Below, piece by piece: positions 22,233 to 41,597 of a DNA stretch of 64,000 nucleotides; the first letter of the stretch is position 1, and each line of letters begins with the position of its first letter. The notes below the pieces were generated by a model that was not told where the DNA came from, ran no database searches, and saw nothing but the letters and a program-made list of their open reading frames with translations. Location of the stretch: positions 7,187,501-7,251,500 of the forward strand of contig CAJFCV020000005.1 in assembly GCA_904066235.2 (NCBI GenBank), given 5' to 3'. The position numbers were made by a program, and so were the translations under genes. Source of the stretch: Bursaphelenchus xylophilus. Taxonomy: Eukaryota; Nematoda; Chromadorea; Rhabditida; Aphelenchoididae.

Positions 22233-25200
22233 CTCTTACACACTAAAACAAATAATTTGCCTCTGTGAAGGGGGTCGGAACGTCATGTGAGACGAAATAG
22301 ATGGCTCTTTCCTTATACGGCTCGGTTGTAATGTGTGAAGGACGGACGGAATTTATGGTCGATCTTAATTGGAGAGAAAGAAGGAACGCGATTCTTACAG
22401 GGACCACTTTACTGGATGTCGTCTCGTTTTGTCAAGGCCTTAGTACTTTAATAGATTGATATGCTATGTTATCACCGCACCTCCAATCAAAACGTAGTGT
22501 CTTGAAGGGGTTTAGAAGGTCATTCGAGTGGTCATTTCTTTCGTAACGTCTTCAAATAAAGTTTTCTTTTGTTTTTTTGTGCGATCCTCTTATTTCAAGA
22601 TGTTTTTAAATGAATGTTTGATCATTAAATAAAGAGGTGTTCCAAGTAATCAACAATAAAATAAACTGCAAATGTAATTAACACACATTTGAAGCATCAA
22701 ACTTATTTGTCATCATCGTATCTACCGTAACCAAAGGTAATGGTCGTATGTGGGGGCAGCCTGTCCAAAGAACAATAGCCATTTTTCGGTTAAATGCGAG
22801 TTAAATGGGCCGAACTCTGTTGTGCTTAACTTTTCCGCCTCCGGCACTTGGCCGCCAAATTTGCAGTTAGGCCAATTTAATTTAATTTTTAAGTAGGCCA
22901 AGGGCCGTGTTCGAGATTAGAAATCGATTCAGGGGTTTGAATGGGCATGAATAAGTGAAAGGAAGGAAGATTCTTCCATGTAAAGACCTTAGATACGAAA
23001 TATTACCTTCATTTTGCATCAAAAGAAAGCCATAACTCGACTTTCGGCCGTTAACTTGGGCCGATGATCATCCCATTTTTAGCAACATTTCAGCGGAATT
23101 GTTCGTGCCCATTCCCTGAGGCGTTGAATTGAAAAAAGGAGATCCAAGGCCCGCGAAAGATAAAGAATCGAGGGAAATTCGAGGGGCCGCCGATGATAAA
23201 AACGCCACTAAATATGGAACGCGGGGCCGAGGGATGTACGGCCGAAAAAGCGAGGAACAAGATGTATTTCTTGGCCGGCGGGCGGGCCCGGCGCAGCCCC
23301 ACCGCCGCCGCCACTGAGACTTATACGGCCCCGACGGGTGTGGATTTGTCGGGGCGAAGCCCTGAGGGCTTTTCTTTGCGCCACTTCATTCGATTTACGG
23401 ACCTTCGAGCACTCGCATTCCACTACACATGTACATATACATATACACATGCGTCCGTACCATCGCCTCGTTCTGGGGCCACTTTTCCTCCCATTTTGAC
23501 CTCAAACTTGTCAGCAGAGCGTCAAATTAACTTGTTCAACATGTTTCTTCCGCGCCACTTCGCCGGGGGGCTTAGGATGTCCATTTGAGGGGCCGAAGAT
23601 TAGCGGAGTGATGTTCTGGTTCGTGAACCCGCGCCTTCTATTCAGGGTTTTGTTTTTGTGGCATGAAAATTGGCGTCAAATTCGAGGAAAAGGTGGTTTA
23701 TGCGGCGGGCGGCTTACTTCGCCGGAGGGCAAGGATAATGAATTCACGTATTCTTACCACATCTTCCGGCCGGTTGTGCTCGTTACCGAGTACCTCTGTT
23801 TCCTTGTCTATTTTTTGAGCCAATATTTTGCATTTTTGCCAACATTTTTGGTTATTCTTGTCAAAAATATTGTGTTTTGTCTGTTGTAAATACTTTTATT
23901 AGAACTTTTGCATCTCTCACATGATTTTCATTTGTTTTAAAAGTCCTTTTAAACTTTTTGCGTCAATCCTTTTCAATTTGCATACTGTTCTTGTCCGTTA
24001 AATTCGCGTTTTTCGCCCCGAAAACTCGAGAATTACATGTTGAACAAGAGTTTTTATCACTTTTTTGATTCGATTAATCCCTTGTACCTTTCATGTCGTT
24101 TTCAGCCCTCGGGGCCCGTTCCAATACTCGCTTTCGGGACATGTGTATCGATTTAAAACAATCGTTTCATCTCTTTTCTCGGCATTCCTTTGTTTTCGGG
24201 GCCCGCCTTGAGTTCATGTCAGTTGGAGGCCATTTGCAGGGACGGCGATGATCAGCCGGATGTGTTTAAGTTCATATTAATGTACTTTCTCTCTGTTTAG
24301 ATCTTTTTTTTGTATTTTAACTGTTTTATTTATTAAAATAGAGGATTTTTGCGTGGAAGTCTAAAATAAGGTTAATATAATTTGCACTTGGCTCTTAATA
24401 CTCCTTCGCAGTAAATTCATTTAGCCCGAAATAGCTGTAAATTTGCTATTTTTACTCGCTAACTCTCCCACTTGTCTCATTTACTTTCATAATCTGCATT
24501 AAACCGACTTTCGTAACTATGATGACTAAAGTGAACATATTTGCCCAAAATCAAATTTCTTTTTTTCGAAATATTACCTTTGAGTGTAGTATCCCTTGCG
24601 ATGTCCGTTGCAAGTGGGACTTCCAACTTTCTCAAGCCCGATGTTTACATTCTAGGATCCGATTCCCTGCCAAAACAGTTGGTATCGGTAATCAATCAGG
24701 GTCCATCATAATGTCGCCAGAGGGCCTTAATGTCTCGATAATTAAGTTTTTTCGGCAAATTTACATTCCTTTACCGCTTTCCCGTATCATGAATACATTA
24801 ACGAACATTTATGTGAGGCTCTTTCGAAAGTCATTTGGCGCTTTTATTTTATATGTCGCCACACTTGCCATTTAAAACTTTGGCCCGGCGCTTGGCCCCG
24901 TTTGAGGGTCTGAATACACCTGGCGTTGCGCTTGTCTCGAGGCAATGCCAAGATTTATACTTCTGGGAAATTACTCTTCGATCGTGGATGACATGAAGGC
25001 CGTGGGGGTGTAAGGAGAAGGTCAGCGGTGACGTGAGGGATTAGTTGCTGGTCTTCGAACATTCTTTCTCCCCCTTTGGGTTTTCTTTTTGTTTCAACGT
25101 CCATGTTTACACCAACTATTATACAACCTTTTTTGAATCTTACAGTTCTTCTTGTACCTCCATTTTTAATGTTAAGTTAGTTTGTTCTTACAGTGTCTTT

Positions 25201-26297
25201 TTTTCTTAATATCACCGTTGAAATTTTGAATTTTCCAAAATTTCTTGGCCATCTAAATTCTGACTGTTCACTTTTCTCGGCTCTTTTCTCATGTTTTTCT
25301 CTTTTTTGCCTTATTATTTTTGTCCGGCCGCTAAAGTGAAACACAGAAGAGAAAAATGGCCAGGAGAATGTCCAAAAAAAGTGGAGGGACGACGGGTGGG
25401 CCCGTGGGGGAAAACGCGGCGAGTTGTCGTGCCCTCCAGAAATCCGCCGTACAACAATTTTCCTGCGCCACTTTTTGGTTGGTCATTGTGCTTGCGGGTG
25501 GGGGCAGACTCGCTGTGACGGCACGAGCCAAAGGGGGGGCTGGGGAAAGAGCCTTTGGCCACAGAGACCCTGCGGCCTTCCTCAAGTCTTCCGAGAGTGC
25601 GAAAAGATTGCGGCCTCTGACGCCGTGTAAAAAGAAGTGGTCGTGGTGCCCTCCGTTCCGTTCGCTTTTTGCATGTCGTCTTCTGGAGTCGAATAAATCT
25701 CGATTGGAACGCTCATAAAACGCCCGCAGGCCTTAAATGAAATGTGCGGAAAGGTCTGGCGGGCGGGCGGACGGGGTTGTCATCACACTTGTTGTTATGA
25801 CATCCCAATTCCTTTTTTACATTATTCCTCAATTTCTTTGTGCGGGAATGCGTGGATCCGTCGGGGTGGCGGGGTTGTTGTGTTTATGCTCATTTTGGGA
25901 TTTTCCTGTTTTCAGCCGTATTATCCTCGTTTCAGCGTATTTTACATTGTTTACCCTTTTACTTTCTTTCTGGTTCCCCTTGTCGCAAAGAATAACTTTA
26001 ATCAGACGTCATCCGTCATTGCTCTTATCACCTTTTTTTATATCTGGTCACCGTTTGCCTTTGATCGGCCGTTGGGCCGCCGCTTTCTTCTCGATCCTTT
26101 TTTGTTTTGAAAACAAAAAGAAGACGGCGATATCGAATATATAAACCCAGGTTTTGTTTCGTTTCGTGTCACCAAATAAGATAGCGCGGGGCGGAGAAGA
26201 GGCGAGTGTAAGGAAGATGCATTCGTTGCAGATTAGAAACAGCGGAAGAGACGAGGAATGCAGGTCTAATTAGCTAGCCAGATTGTGTGCCGTGTAA
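22233..26297. other. 4 kb without a recognisable gene
   Basis: The region lies between the small minus-strand gene and the PKC gene and probably contains PKC regulatory sequence. Open frames at 23193-23588, 25356-25718 and 25737-26144 overlap on several frames in locally GC-rich DNA and show no domain. TFAP2-like GCCCTGAGGGC lies at 23359-23369. A CA/TA-rich stretch occurs at about 23424-23452. No RNA gene is evident. Confidence 0.5.
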
Positions 26298-34110
<7,813 letters not shown>

Positions 34111-34538
34111 GCCGTTCGTCTTTCGTTTTCAGTTGTTCTAGGCTGCTAGTTGCTCTCCCCAAACTAGTGGATATGTCTTTTTGTGCTTCCGGGAAGGCCG
34201 CACCTTCAAGATATTACTCTTTTCGTATGTCCAAGTACATAGGGTGACTATTTATTCTCTTTTTTGTAATTCCCTTTCCCACAACGATCATGATGTGCAA
34301 CGAGCCGAGCGGCGTCTCTTTTGGGTTGTATAATATAATCAAGTAAATGCCCTGAGGCTGTGTGTCATGTCCAGTAATTATTGTCCCCAAATCTCAGATC
34401 CATCAAAACCCCCGTGGGCAGATTCTACTTTGTTCTCCATTTTCTTGTAACTCGCCGGTTATTTCTAGTCAATAAAAGCCGAGACTCAGCCGAAGAAAGT
34501 TGTTTTACATAGGAAAGGGTGACACTCTTCGCTTGATA

Positions 34539-34735
34539 CGACAAAAACTCCAATCAGGTTCGGTGGATCCAACAATATTCACAAAAGAAAAGTTGCCGGT
34601 CCATTAAATTTGGGCGAAAAAATAAAAAAACAGGTAAAGATTTGATACCGCCCGAGGGGATCGACCTGTTAGATCACACCTTCAAAGTGCTCGTATTTCT
34701 CGGGCTCCTTCCTGATGCGACGTTCCAAAAAAAAA
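34539..34735 (-). pseudogene. Decayed inverted copy of an SLC22-like exon
   Basis: Read on the minus strand, this stretch closely matches the plus-strand exon at about 35640-35830 of the downstream carrier, including the segments CGATCACATCC-like/GATCGAGCAGGTCGATCCCC, the TTTGGGCGAAA and GGTTCGGTGGATCCAACAAT counterparts. The copy carries substitutions and small indels (for example around 34614-34650), so the frame is broken, and it has no other exon with it. It is about 0.9-1.1 kb from its parent in opposite orientation. It looks like a partial, inverted local duplication. Confidence 0.82.
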
Positions 34736-35061
34736 TGAAGCTTAATTTTCTAAAAACGACGAAAAGATATCTGAATATCTGGGCCATGCTTGGAAAGCAA
34801 AATCTTCCTGCAATTGACATGCAATATGTTCGAAATATCCAAAAAATTTAGACGAATACCAAGGCTTCGCATTTTGGGCACTTCCCCTGTTACATGGATC
34901 ATAAAAGAGCCCTTATCTTGCTCGTAAAATGCCTTAGGGTTTGCAGAGATGATAAGAGCCAAAAAAGGAAAAAGCAAACTCTAACACCTAATTACGCAAA
35001 ATTAAGGTAGTAGTAACCGTATGTGATTGTTTTCTTAACTATCCCTTACATCTAGTTCAAA

Positions 35062-37888
35062 ATGGCTGCTGACAAAGTGGTTAGACGCCGAACCAGCAGG
35101 TAAGGCGGTCACATTCAAGTGGTTATAGTGGTGTATGATAATAAAAACAAAACTGAGCCATGTTGTGCCTAATTTTACGACCCTTCTGATTCTAATTAAA
35201 TTATAAATGAGGTGGGGCTTCTATAAATATTTAGAAAGAGTTTTAATAAAAAACTTTGTGCTTTCTAGTAATGTTTGATACCGAACTATACAATAGGGAT
35301 GAGAGACGACCCGTTCCGAAGGAAGAGTAAGTCCTTGTACTAGACTATTAGATTTAAGAGGAGTACGTCAAACGCGAAGGTTCGATTACCTTCGGGTCGT
35401 GTGTGCTGATTCTGCAGACACCAACTAATAGTCACTGAACATTTTACCTTACATTATTTTATAGATAGAGGCCAGAAATTCAACGATTTTTTTGATAGAG
35501 GATGCTATGAGGAGGGCGTTACAAAAAGCATTTTTTATGTGTACCTTTTATGTTTTTCCCTAAAATATATTAATAGAATTAACTCTTAATAAAAAGACGT
35601 TGTTTTTTACCCAAACTAATATCATTTTAGTTTCTTTTCGAAACGTCGCGTCAGGAAAGAGCCCGAGCAATACGAGCACTTTGAGGATGTGATCGAGCAG
35701 GTCGATCCCCTCGGGCGATATCAAATCTTTGCCTGTTTTTGTATTCTTTTCGCCCAAATTGAATGGACCGGCAACCTGTCTTTTGTGAATATTGTTGGAT
35801 CCACCGAACCTGATTGGAATTGTCATCTGAGCAATGGGACCATTGCAACCATTCCTCAGCCCGCTAAAGATCACTGTCATATCATCAAAGAGAACTGCTC
35901 CAAACTGTCGGCCGTTGAGGGCTCGGCCGATTTCAAATCGATTGTGGCCTCGTTTCAGTTGGTTTGTGAGGACGCGAACAAGCCGCAGATCATTAATATC
36001 TTGCAGTCCGTCTCTTTGGTGGGTATAGTTTTGAAATTATGACCTCTATCCATAATCCAGATGATTGGCGCGATTCTCGGAGGTCATCTTGGAGATGCTT
36101 TTGGCCGTCAATTTATGTTTTATGTGTGCCAATTAGGGATTTGCATCACAAGTTGTTTAATCGTCGCTTCCACTGGATGGCAGGGATTTGCCGCCGCCCA
36201 ATTTTGCAATGGAATTCTCTACGGAATAGTTGAAGTGGAATCTGTAAGAAAAATGCTTACAATGCCTTGAAAATGTTGATGTTTTAGCTGACAATGTTGA
36301 TGGAAATGACGAGCGATCAGTTCCGGATGATCCCCAATGCTTGTTTCCAAACCAATCTGGCCAATGTTGTAGTTGCTTTAATCGCATTTTTAACCAAGGA
36401 TTGGCAAATGTTCTTTGTTTTTTTGAATCTGGTCAATCTCCCAACGTGCATGGGATTTATGTTGTGGCATGAGAGCCCGCGATGGCTGTTGGTTAAAGGC
36501 GAAATCGCTTCAGCCTGTGATGTAGGCCTTGAAGATGCAAAAAATATAAATTCAGGTCCTCAACGATCTAACGGACAAGCGTTGGAATGGGACTGAAGTC
36601 AAGTTTACTCCTCTGAATCTGCAGAAGATCCCTCAGGACACCTCCAAGAAGTTTTACTCCTTCTACGATCTATTCAGCAACCGGCGATTTGCCAAGCAAT
36701 CAATGTTGCAAATAGTCAGCATGATCACTTGCGCCATCGTCAGTGTCTGTTATATGAGAGTGATCCGCGAGTTCAGCGGGAGTTCCATTCTGATCGTGTT
36801 CTTGGATGGATGTGTCAGGCTTATTATCCCCATCATAATCATCGTCGCTGACATCAAATTTGATAGTTTTACCCGGCGAATTCAATTTCTGCTCGCTTTG
36901 TGTAAGTGATTTATTTGGGATACGCTTGTTGGCCATACTTATCTTTTTTGAGTTTTAACCAAAAGGGCTGATTTTTTGTTGAAAAGTTGTATTCTCTATT
37001 AAAAAAAGAACTCTGCAAGTATAAAATTGGAAATCACAAAAAAAATTAAAATTTTCGGTTTAAAATCTAGACATTTCTGCTAATGACATCCCAAAAAATT
37101 CTGTAACTCGTCAAAAATTATGATTTTGTTTCGCCCCAACTTTCAAAATCTTTTCTGTGCATCCTGAGTGCTTCCCCTTCAGAAATGTAATCATTTACAG
37201 CCCTGATGGGAATCTCCCTTTTGATCGCCATGATCCTGGTGATCTGTGGAGTCCCTTATCAGAACCTAACAGTCGCAATAATCGTAACCTTCGGGGCCAT
37301 GATCAACGACAGCGTTTTGTGGATGAATATCATCCAAGTCACCACTCAGAGATACCCCACCGTAATCCGATGTTGTGCATTTGGATCGGTGTTTTGTGCA
37401 AAGTAAGTTCACCACCCCTCATCACCACCTTTTAAGGCATATTGGGACGATCATCGGGATATTAATTCTCCCTCCGATCCTGGACTCTGATTTCCCCGGA
37501 GGCGCTTTCCTGGTCCCATTGCTTCTAATTATGGTGACTCTGGTTTTGGGGATAATTCTGATGCCCGAGACCAAAGGAAAGGCACTGCTCGACACAATGG
37601 ACGATGTGGATTACACCAGAGTTGAGAAGGCATTGCCTAAGGCGTTATTAAAGTAAGTTTTTAAAAAAATCTTTAAAAATCAGCAAATTTTTATCACCCC
37701 ATATTGCACTTGCTACTAATCAAAATAAATTTAGATTGGCCACGATCCATCGAGTGATTCAACAAGAAAATCAAAAGAAAATCGACGAGGAAAACAAGGA
37801 AAGATACGACGAATGGAAAAGGGGATTGAGGGAACAACCCGGGAACTCGAATGTGGCCTTCGAAGAGGGAATCACGGATTCGGAATAG
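35062..37888 (+). CDS. SLC22-like MFS organic ion carrier, two candidate first exons
   Basis: The gene encodes a major-facilitator carrier of the SLC22 type in the plasma membrane. Shared exons: 35631-36018, 36061-36243, 36288-36521, 36556-36901, 37201-37402, 37437-37652, 37735-37888. Two candidate first exons both end in phase 2 and fit 35631: 35062-35099 (12 codons, MAADKVVRRRTS; 586 residues total) and 35271-35326 (MFDTELYNRDER; 592 residues). Each ATG follows an acceptor-like TCTAG. Features are a large extracellular loop with Cys and N-glycosylation sites after TM1, GGHLGDAFGRQ (the MFS loop 2-3 motif), WHESPRWLL (typical SLC22), and MPETKGKAL at the C-terminal bundle end, then a charged tail. 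The intron 36522-36555 is 34 nt. AATAAA is at 37940-37945. Substrate is unknown. Confidence 0.9.
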
Positions 37889-38096
37889 AAATTTATTAAA
37901 TCTGACAAAATACAAAAATGAGAGGCTAAAAAATTGATAAATAAAATAATTATGATATCACAGTTGTCTACTGCACAGGATTTCTCAAAAATTATATTAT
38001 ACTCGAATTTTGACCCGACTTGACGGCGTTATAGGAGGAATAAATAAATGAAAAGACTGGTTCATATCTCGATAATCTCTTTTGTTCTTCGAAGAT

Positions 38097-41000
38097 TCAT
38101 TTGCCGACCATTCTGCGGATATTCTAGAGGGAGATCTTATCAAAAAAAGGCTTTAACTTACTCTTCGAAATGAATTCTCTCGGGGCGGAGTCTGATCTGT
38201 GGATGACATCGGACTTGTAGATGCCGAAGAGGTTTTGAATTTGGTGATGGCTTCTCTTTGGAAGCTGATTTCGTCTTCTTGTTCGGCCAATTTGTCATAC
38301 AATTCCCTCATTTGCTCTTCAAATGTAAATTGTGTGGCCAAAAGAGCTTCGTTTAGAGATTCACATTTAGAACAGGGTTCATTGAGACGAGAGTAGTTCT
38401 TTTGTAGAGTTTTGGCAGTAATCAGCAGAGAATCACACTAAAATTATACAGGGTGTCCAGAGAAATTCCGCGGAAAGTGTTTGCCGATTTCTCGGCGCTC
38501 AGGCAAGATATCCAAAAAATTCTTTTTGCATTAGAAAGAAGATTATGGGCGGTTTTTTGTCTGAAAAAGTTTTTTTGTCCGCCGACGCGAAACATACTGT
38601 ATTCGGCGGAGACTTTTGGTAGCTTTTTTGGTCATCACACCAATCTTAAAAGCTTCAGTACGATTTCTGATGGTTAAAAAGAGAATGTTATCTTATTTTT
38701 ATGTTTACCAAACGTTCGGCAATGGAATGGCGAGCTTTCCGTATCGGCGAAGGCCACAACTCAGCTTTGGATAGGAGATGCCCCAAACATTATGTGGCTA
38801 GCATTCTTTGCTAATCCCATATGCTCTCCAAAATTTCGTCGCCAAGCCTTGGCAGCAGCTTAGCCATCAGTTAACGACTTGGTGTACCAGAAAACAACAA
38901 ATTATTTTTTGTTTGAACTTCTCTTTGCCCCGCTGTTTCAAACCTCCGCACGATGCGGTCGGACTTTATCGCTGTTGACGCAACTACAAAGTGCGGTGCA
39001 GTCGCTAAATGCGATTTCATAGCGTTGTCGTGAGTCCCCTGATTCATTGTGGAAAAAAGTTGAAGGCTCCCCGGTAGTTTCAGGATCATAGTAAAGCGCT
39101 TAAGATTGGTGTGATGACCAAAAAAGCTACCAAAAGTCTCCGCCGAATACAGTATGTTCCGCGTCGGCGGACAAAAAAACTTTTTTAGACAAAAAACCGC
39201 CCATAGTCTTCTTTCTAATGCAAAAAGAATTTTTTGGATATCTTGCCTGAGCGCCGAGAAATCGGCAAACACTTTCCGCGGAATTTCTCTGGACACCCTG
39301 TATTATCCATGACATCAAATCCCAACTTACCTCTTCCTTGTAGTACATTGCCTCCCCTTTCGCAAAAGTCAACTCCAGAGAGAGCTGTTTTATCTTCCCC
39401 TTGTATATTTTTTCCAATTGATCTTGATTCAGCTTCGTATTTGGATCTGCCAGATCAGCCGCCCTCGTTTGTTCGTCTCTAAATGTGACAGTTAGATGAT
39501 TCCAAAACAACAAAAACAAACATTTAAAGTCCTACCGTAAGTTCCTCAACACATCCAATTCATGTTCCATTGCATGAACAGTGGCTTGCCATTCTGCCTT
39601 TTCCTTGACAGCCTCATCTAACTTAATATTCAGCCTTTTCAAATCTTCAACCAGCTTCTCATTCTCCGTTTGAACAATAGAATCTTCTCTGACCAATTTC
39701 TTCTCCTGGTGATCTCCATCTTCCTTCAATTTAACTTCCAAAATCGGCTTAATTTCACCGTTTATGGCCATTCTCAGGTATTCCAGTGCATTCGAATCAG
39801 AGATCATTCCAAAAGCCCTTGACAAAGCCACAGCGATCTGCTCAAAGGCCTTGGAAATGCATTCGTTAACACATTTGAGTCGCTTTGAAGCTGTGGGGAT
39901 TCCTTTTTCGAACATTATCTTCCTCTGGAACAGTCGATCCAATTCTAAAAAATTTTAAAAATAAAAAAATTATAAAATTACGGTATTCACCTTCTATCAA
40001 TGATTGAAGATGACTCAATCGATCAACAAATATGTGTCTGAACTTTAATTGGAACAGATCTGAGAGCGGTTTAGAGAGGAGGTCGATCAAATTCTTGATG
40101 AAAATCAAGAAATGCTGTTCGAACTTCAAGTTCAATTCCTCCAGATCCGAATTGCAAAAAGGCACCTCATTCTCGGCTCTAAGTATTACAATCAGAGAGT
40201 TTTGGAGATAAGAATTGACCAATTTAAAGGATTGGCAGACTTCTGGCCACATCTTTTTCGCTGAGATATCCAACTGAAAATAATGGTTTTAATACCTAAA
40301 ATAATATCAGAACTCTAAAGCCAAATAACTTACAAACTGAAGATCGTCTGATTCGTTGATTTTCTCCTGAATGGCGTCTAGCTTGTTAATCTTGGCTTGA
40401 AAATCCGATGAGAATGCGACCATTTCTTGTCCGAACTACAGTAATATGTATAAATCGTAAAAAAAGGTTATTCTTACTGTCCTGAAACTCTCTGGCAGCA
40501 CCTCAAGATTGATATCAAACGGGTATAAGACGGATCTCTGTTCTAATAATGTAAAAATAGTCGAGAAAGCAGTTAAAAATGACTTGGAAACATTAACAAG
40601 ACCATCCGCATACAGCCTCGCGTCGTGGCTGATGGGGAAATCGATTGCTTGTGTTGAACTGGACAAGATTTCCGGGATTACATGGTTCTGAGCACCATTA
40701 CGAACATTGTTATGGCAGGATTGGCACTTGTATTCACTAAAAAATTTATCTTTATGTGTTTATGTTCACCTACCTTTCAGTGCCGGCAGTACTCTGATTT
40801 TGGTTTGTTTTTCTCTCATTTTCAATCGATTTTAACCTGGCATTATCCTTCTTCAATTGGTTAATCTGTTCAGTCAATTCATCAACTTCTTTGCGATTAT
40901 TTTGTTCCAAATCGAAGATCTGAACCTCAAGGATAATATAATAGCCCCAAAAATACCTTCGAATGAAGATTTGATATTTCCTGAACCTTTCTTTCCAACT

Positions 41001-41436
41001 CTTGTTCTAATACGAGCCTTGTGTTATTTGGGTTTGATGGTCCAGGGATGCTATTATTCTCGGATTCATCCAGATTCACAAACAATCGCAGATTCGCATC
41101 TCTTTGTTTCTAAGAAGGGAAATAAGAACAAATAAGAGATCCTACCTTCTTCCCTTTTGCCAGCTGTAATTTTGTGACTTCATCAAGATTTTTCTGCAAC
41201 GCTTCCACTCTCTTGACGAGCTGTGCATTTCTAAACTGAAGACTTTCATTTTCGTCGTTAGTCTTCCTCAGTTCACTATCTTTGGCCAAAATGTCCGATC
41301 TCAGTTGTTCATTGCGCCCTTTCTCATCGATTACAGCGGTTTTGAGTACATTCAGTTGGGATCTGAGTTTGACAAATTCGGCAGCCAATCGCTGATATTT
41401 AACGGAGACATCTGTGGTCCCGGAAACCGTGGACAT
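38097..41436 (-). CDS. PPP1R21-like protein (KLRAQ domain; FERRY complex subunit family)
   Basis: The gene encodes a 697-residue coiled-coil protein like vertebrate PPP1R21, a protein phosphatase 1 regulator and subunit of the endosomal FERRY complex that links early endosomes to mRNA. Exons (minus): 41146-41436, 40957-41109, 40774-40919, 40478-40736, 40334-40435, 39991-40273, 39536-39944, 39331-39478, 38162-38437, 38097-38123. The N-terminal KLRAQ-type domain (KYQRLAAEFVKLRSQLNVLK) and the stretch LQFRNAQLVKRVEALQ are diagnostic; a helical middle part and Glu/Lys-rich C-terminal coiled coil follow. Start is the first ATG after an acceptor-like CCGACAG. The 3' boundary of the tiny last exon is inferred. 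A MITE lies in the last long intron. AATAAA (minus) at 37892-37897 overlaps the end of the SLC22-like gene. Confidence 0.88.
38449..39300. mobile_element. TA-flanked long-TIR MITE, 852 bp
   Basis: The element starts CAGGGTGTCCAGAGAAATTCC, ends with the reverse complement and is flanked by TA (38447-38448, 39301-39302). TIRs of about 205 bp (38449-38653 and 39097-39300) differ at only a few positions. The 440 bp interior encodes no transposase. In the PPP1R21-like gene it lies 12 nt from the acceptor of exon 38162-38437, leaving only TATAATTTTAG between element and exon. It shares terminal CAGGGTG and a CGGCGGA-type motif with the element at 5635-6706. Confidence 0.87.
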
Positions 41437-41447
41437 CCGTCGGAAAC

Positions 41448-41538
41448 CTGTCGGAATTGTTATAAACAGAGAATTCCCGATATAAAAGTGATATAAACAC
41501 AAGAACGGCGAGAGAAATTTTGTACTTGAACGTTTATT
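41448..41538 (-). promoter_or_regulatory. Operon-like interval, PHF10-like to PPP1R21-like
   Basis: On the minus strand the PHF10-like AATAAA (41533-41538) is followed 83 nt later by an acceptor CCGACAG (CAG 41448-41450) and the PPP1R21-like ATG at 41436. That is typical of nematode operon spacing. Spliced-leader use is inferred. Confidence 0.5.
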
Positions 41539-41597
41539 AAAGCAAATTAATAAATATTTTATATGAGTTCTGAGATGTTGATTTAAAGGGCTGAGAA

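Noticed and set aside
23193..23588. 131-codon open frame and overlapping frames in GC-rich DNA
   Set aside because: Several strands and frames are open together, as expected from composition, and none shows protein-family features.
34642..34851. 69-codon open frame upstream of the SLC22-like gene
   Set aside because: It is an antisense reading of the decayed inverted exon copy.
35306..35400. tRNA-like fold: ACGACCC at 35306-35312 pairs with GGGTCGT at 35394-35400, with a GGTTCGATTACC hairpin before it
   Set aside because: The T-loop is 8 nt, no D-arm or anticodon stem fits, and the 5' part overlaps the donor end of a coding exon of the SLC22-like gene.
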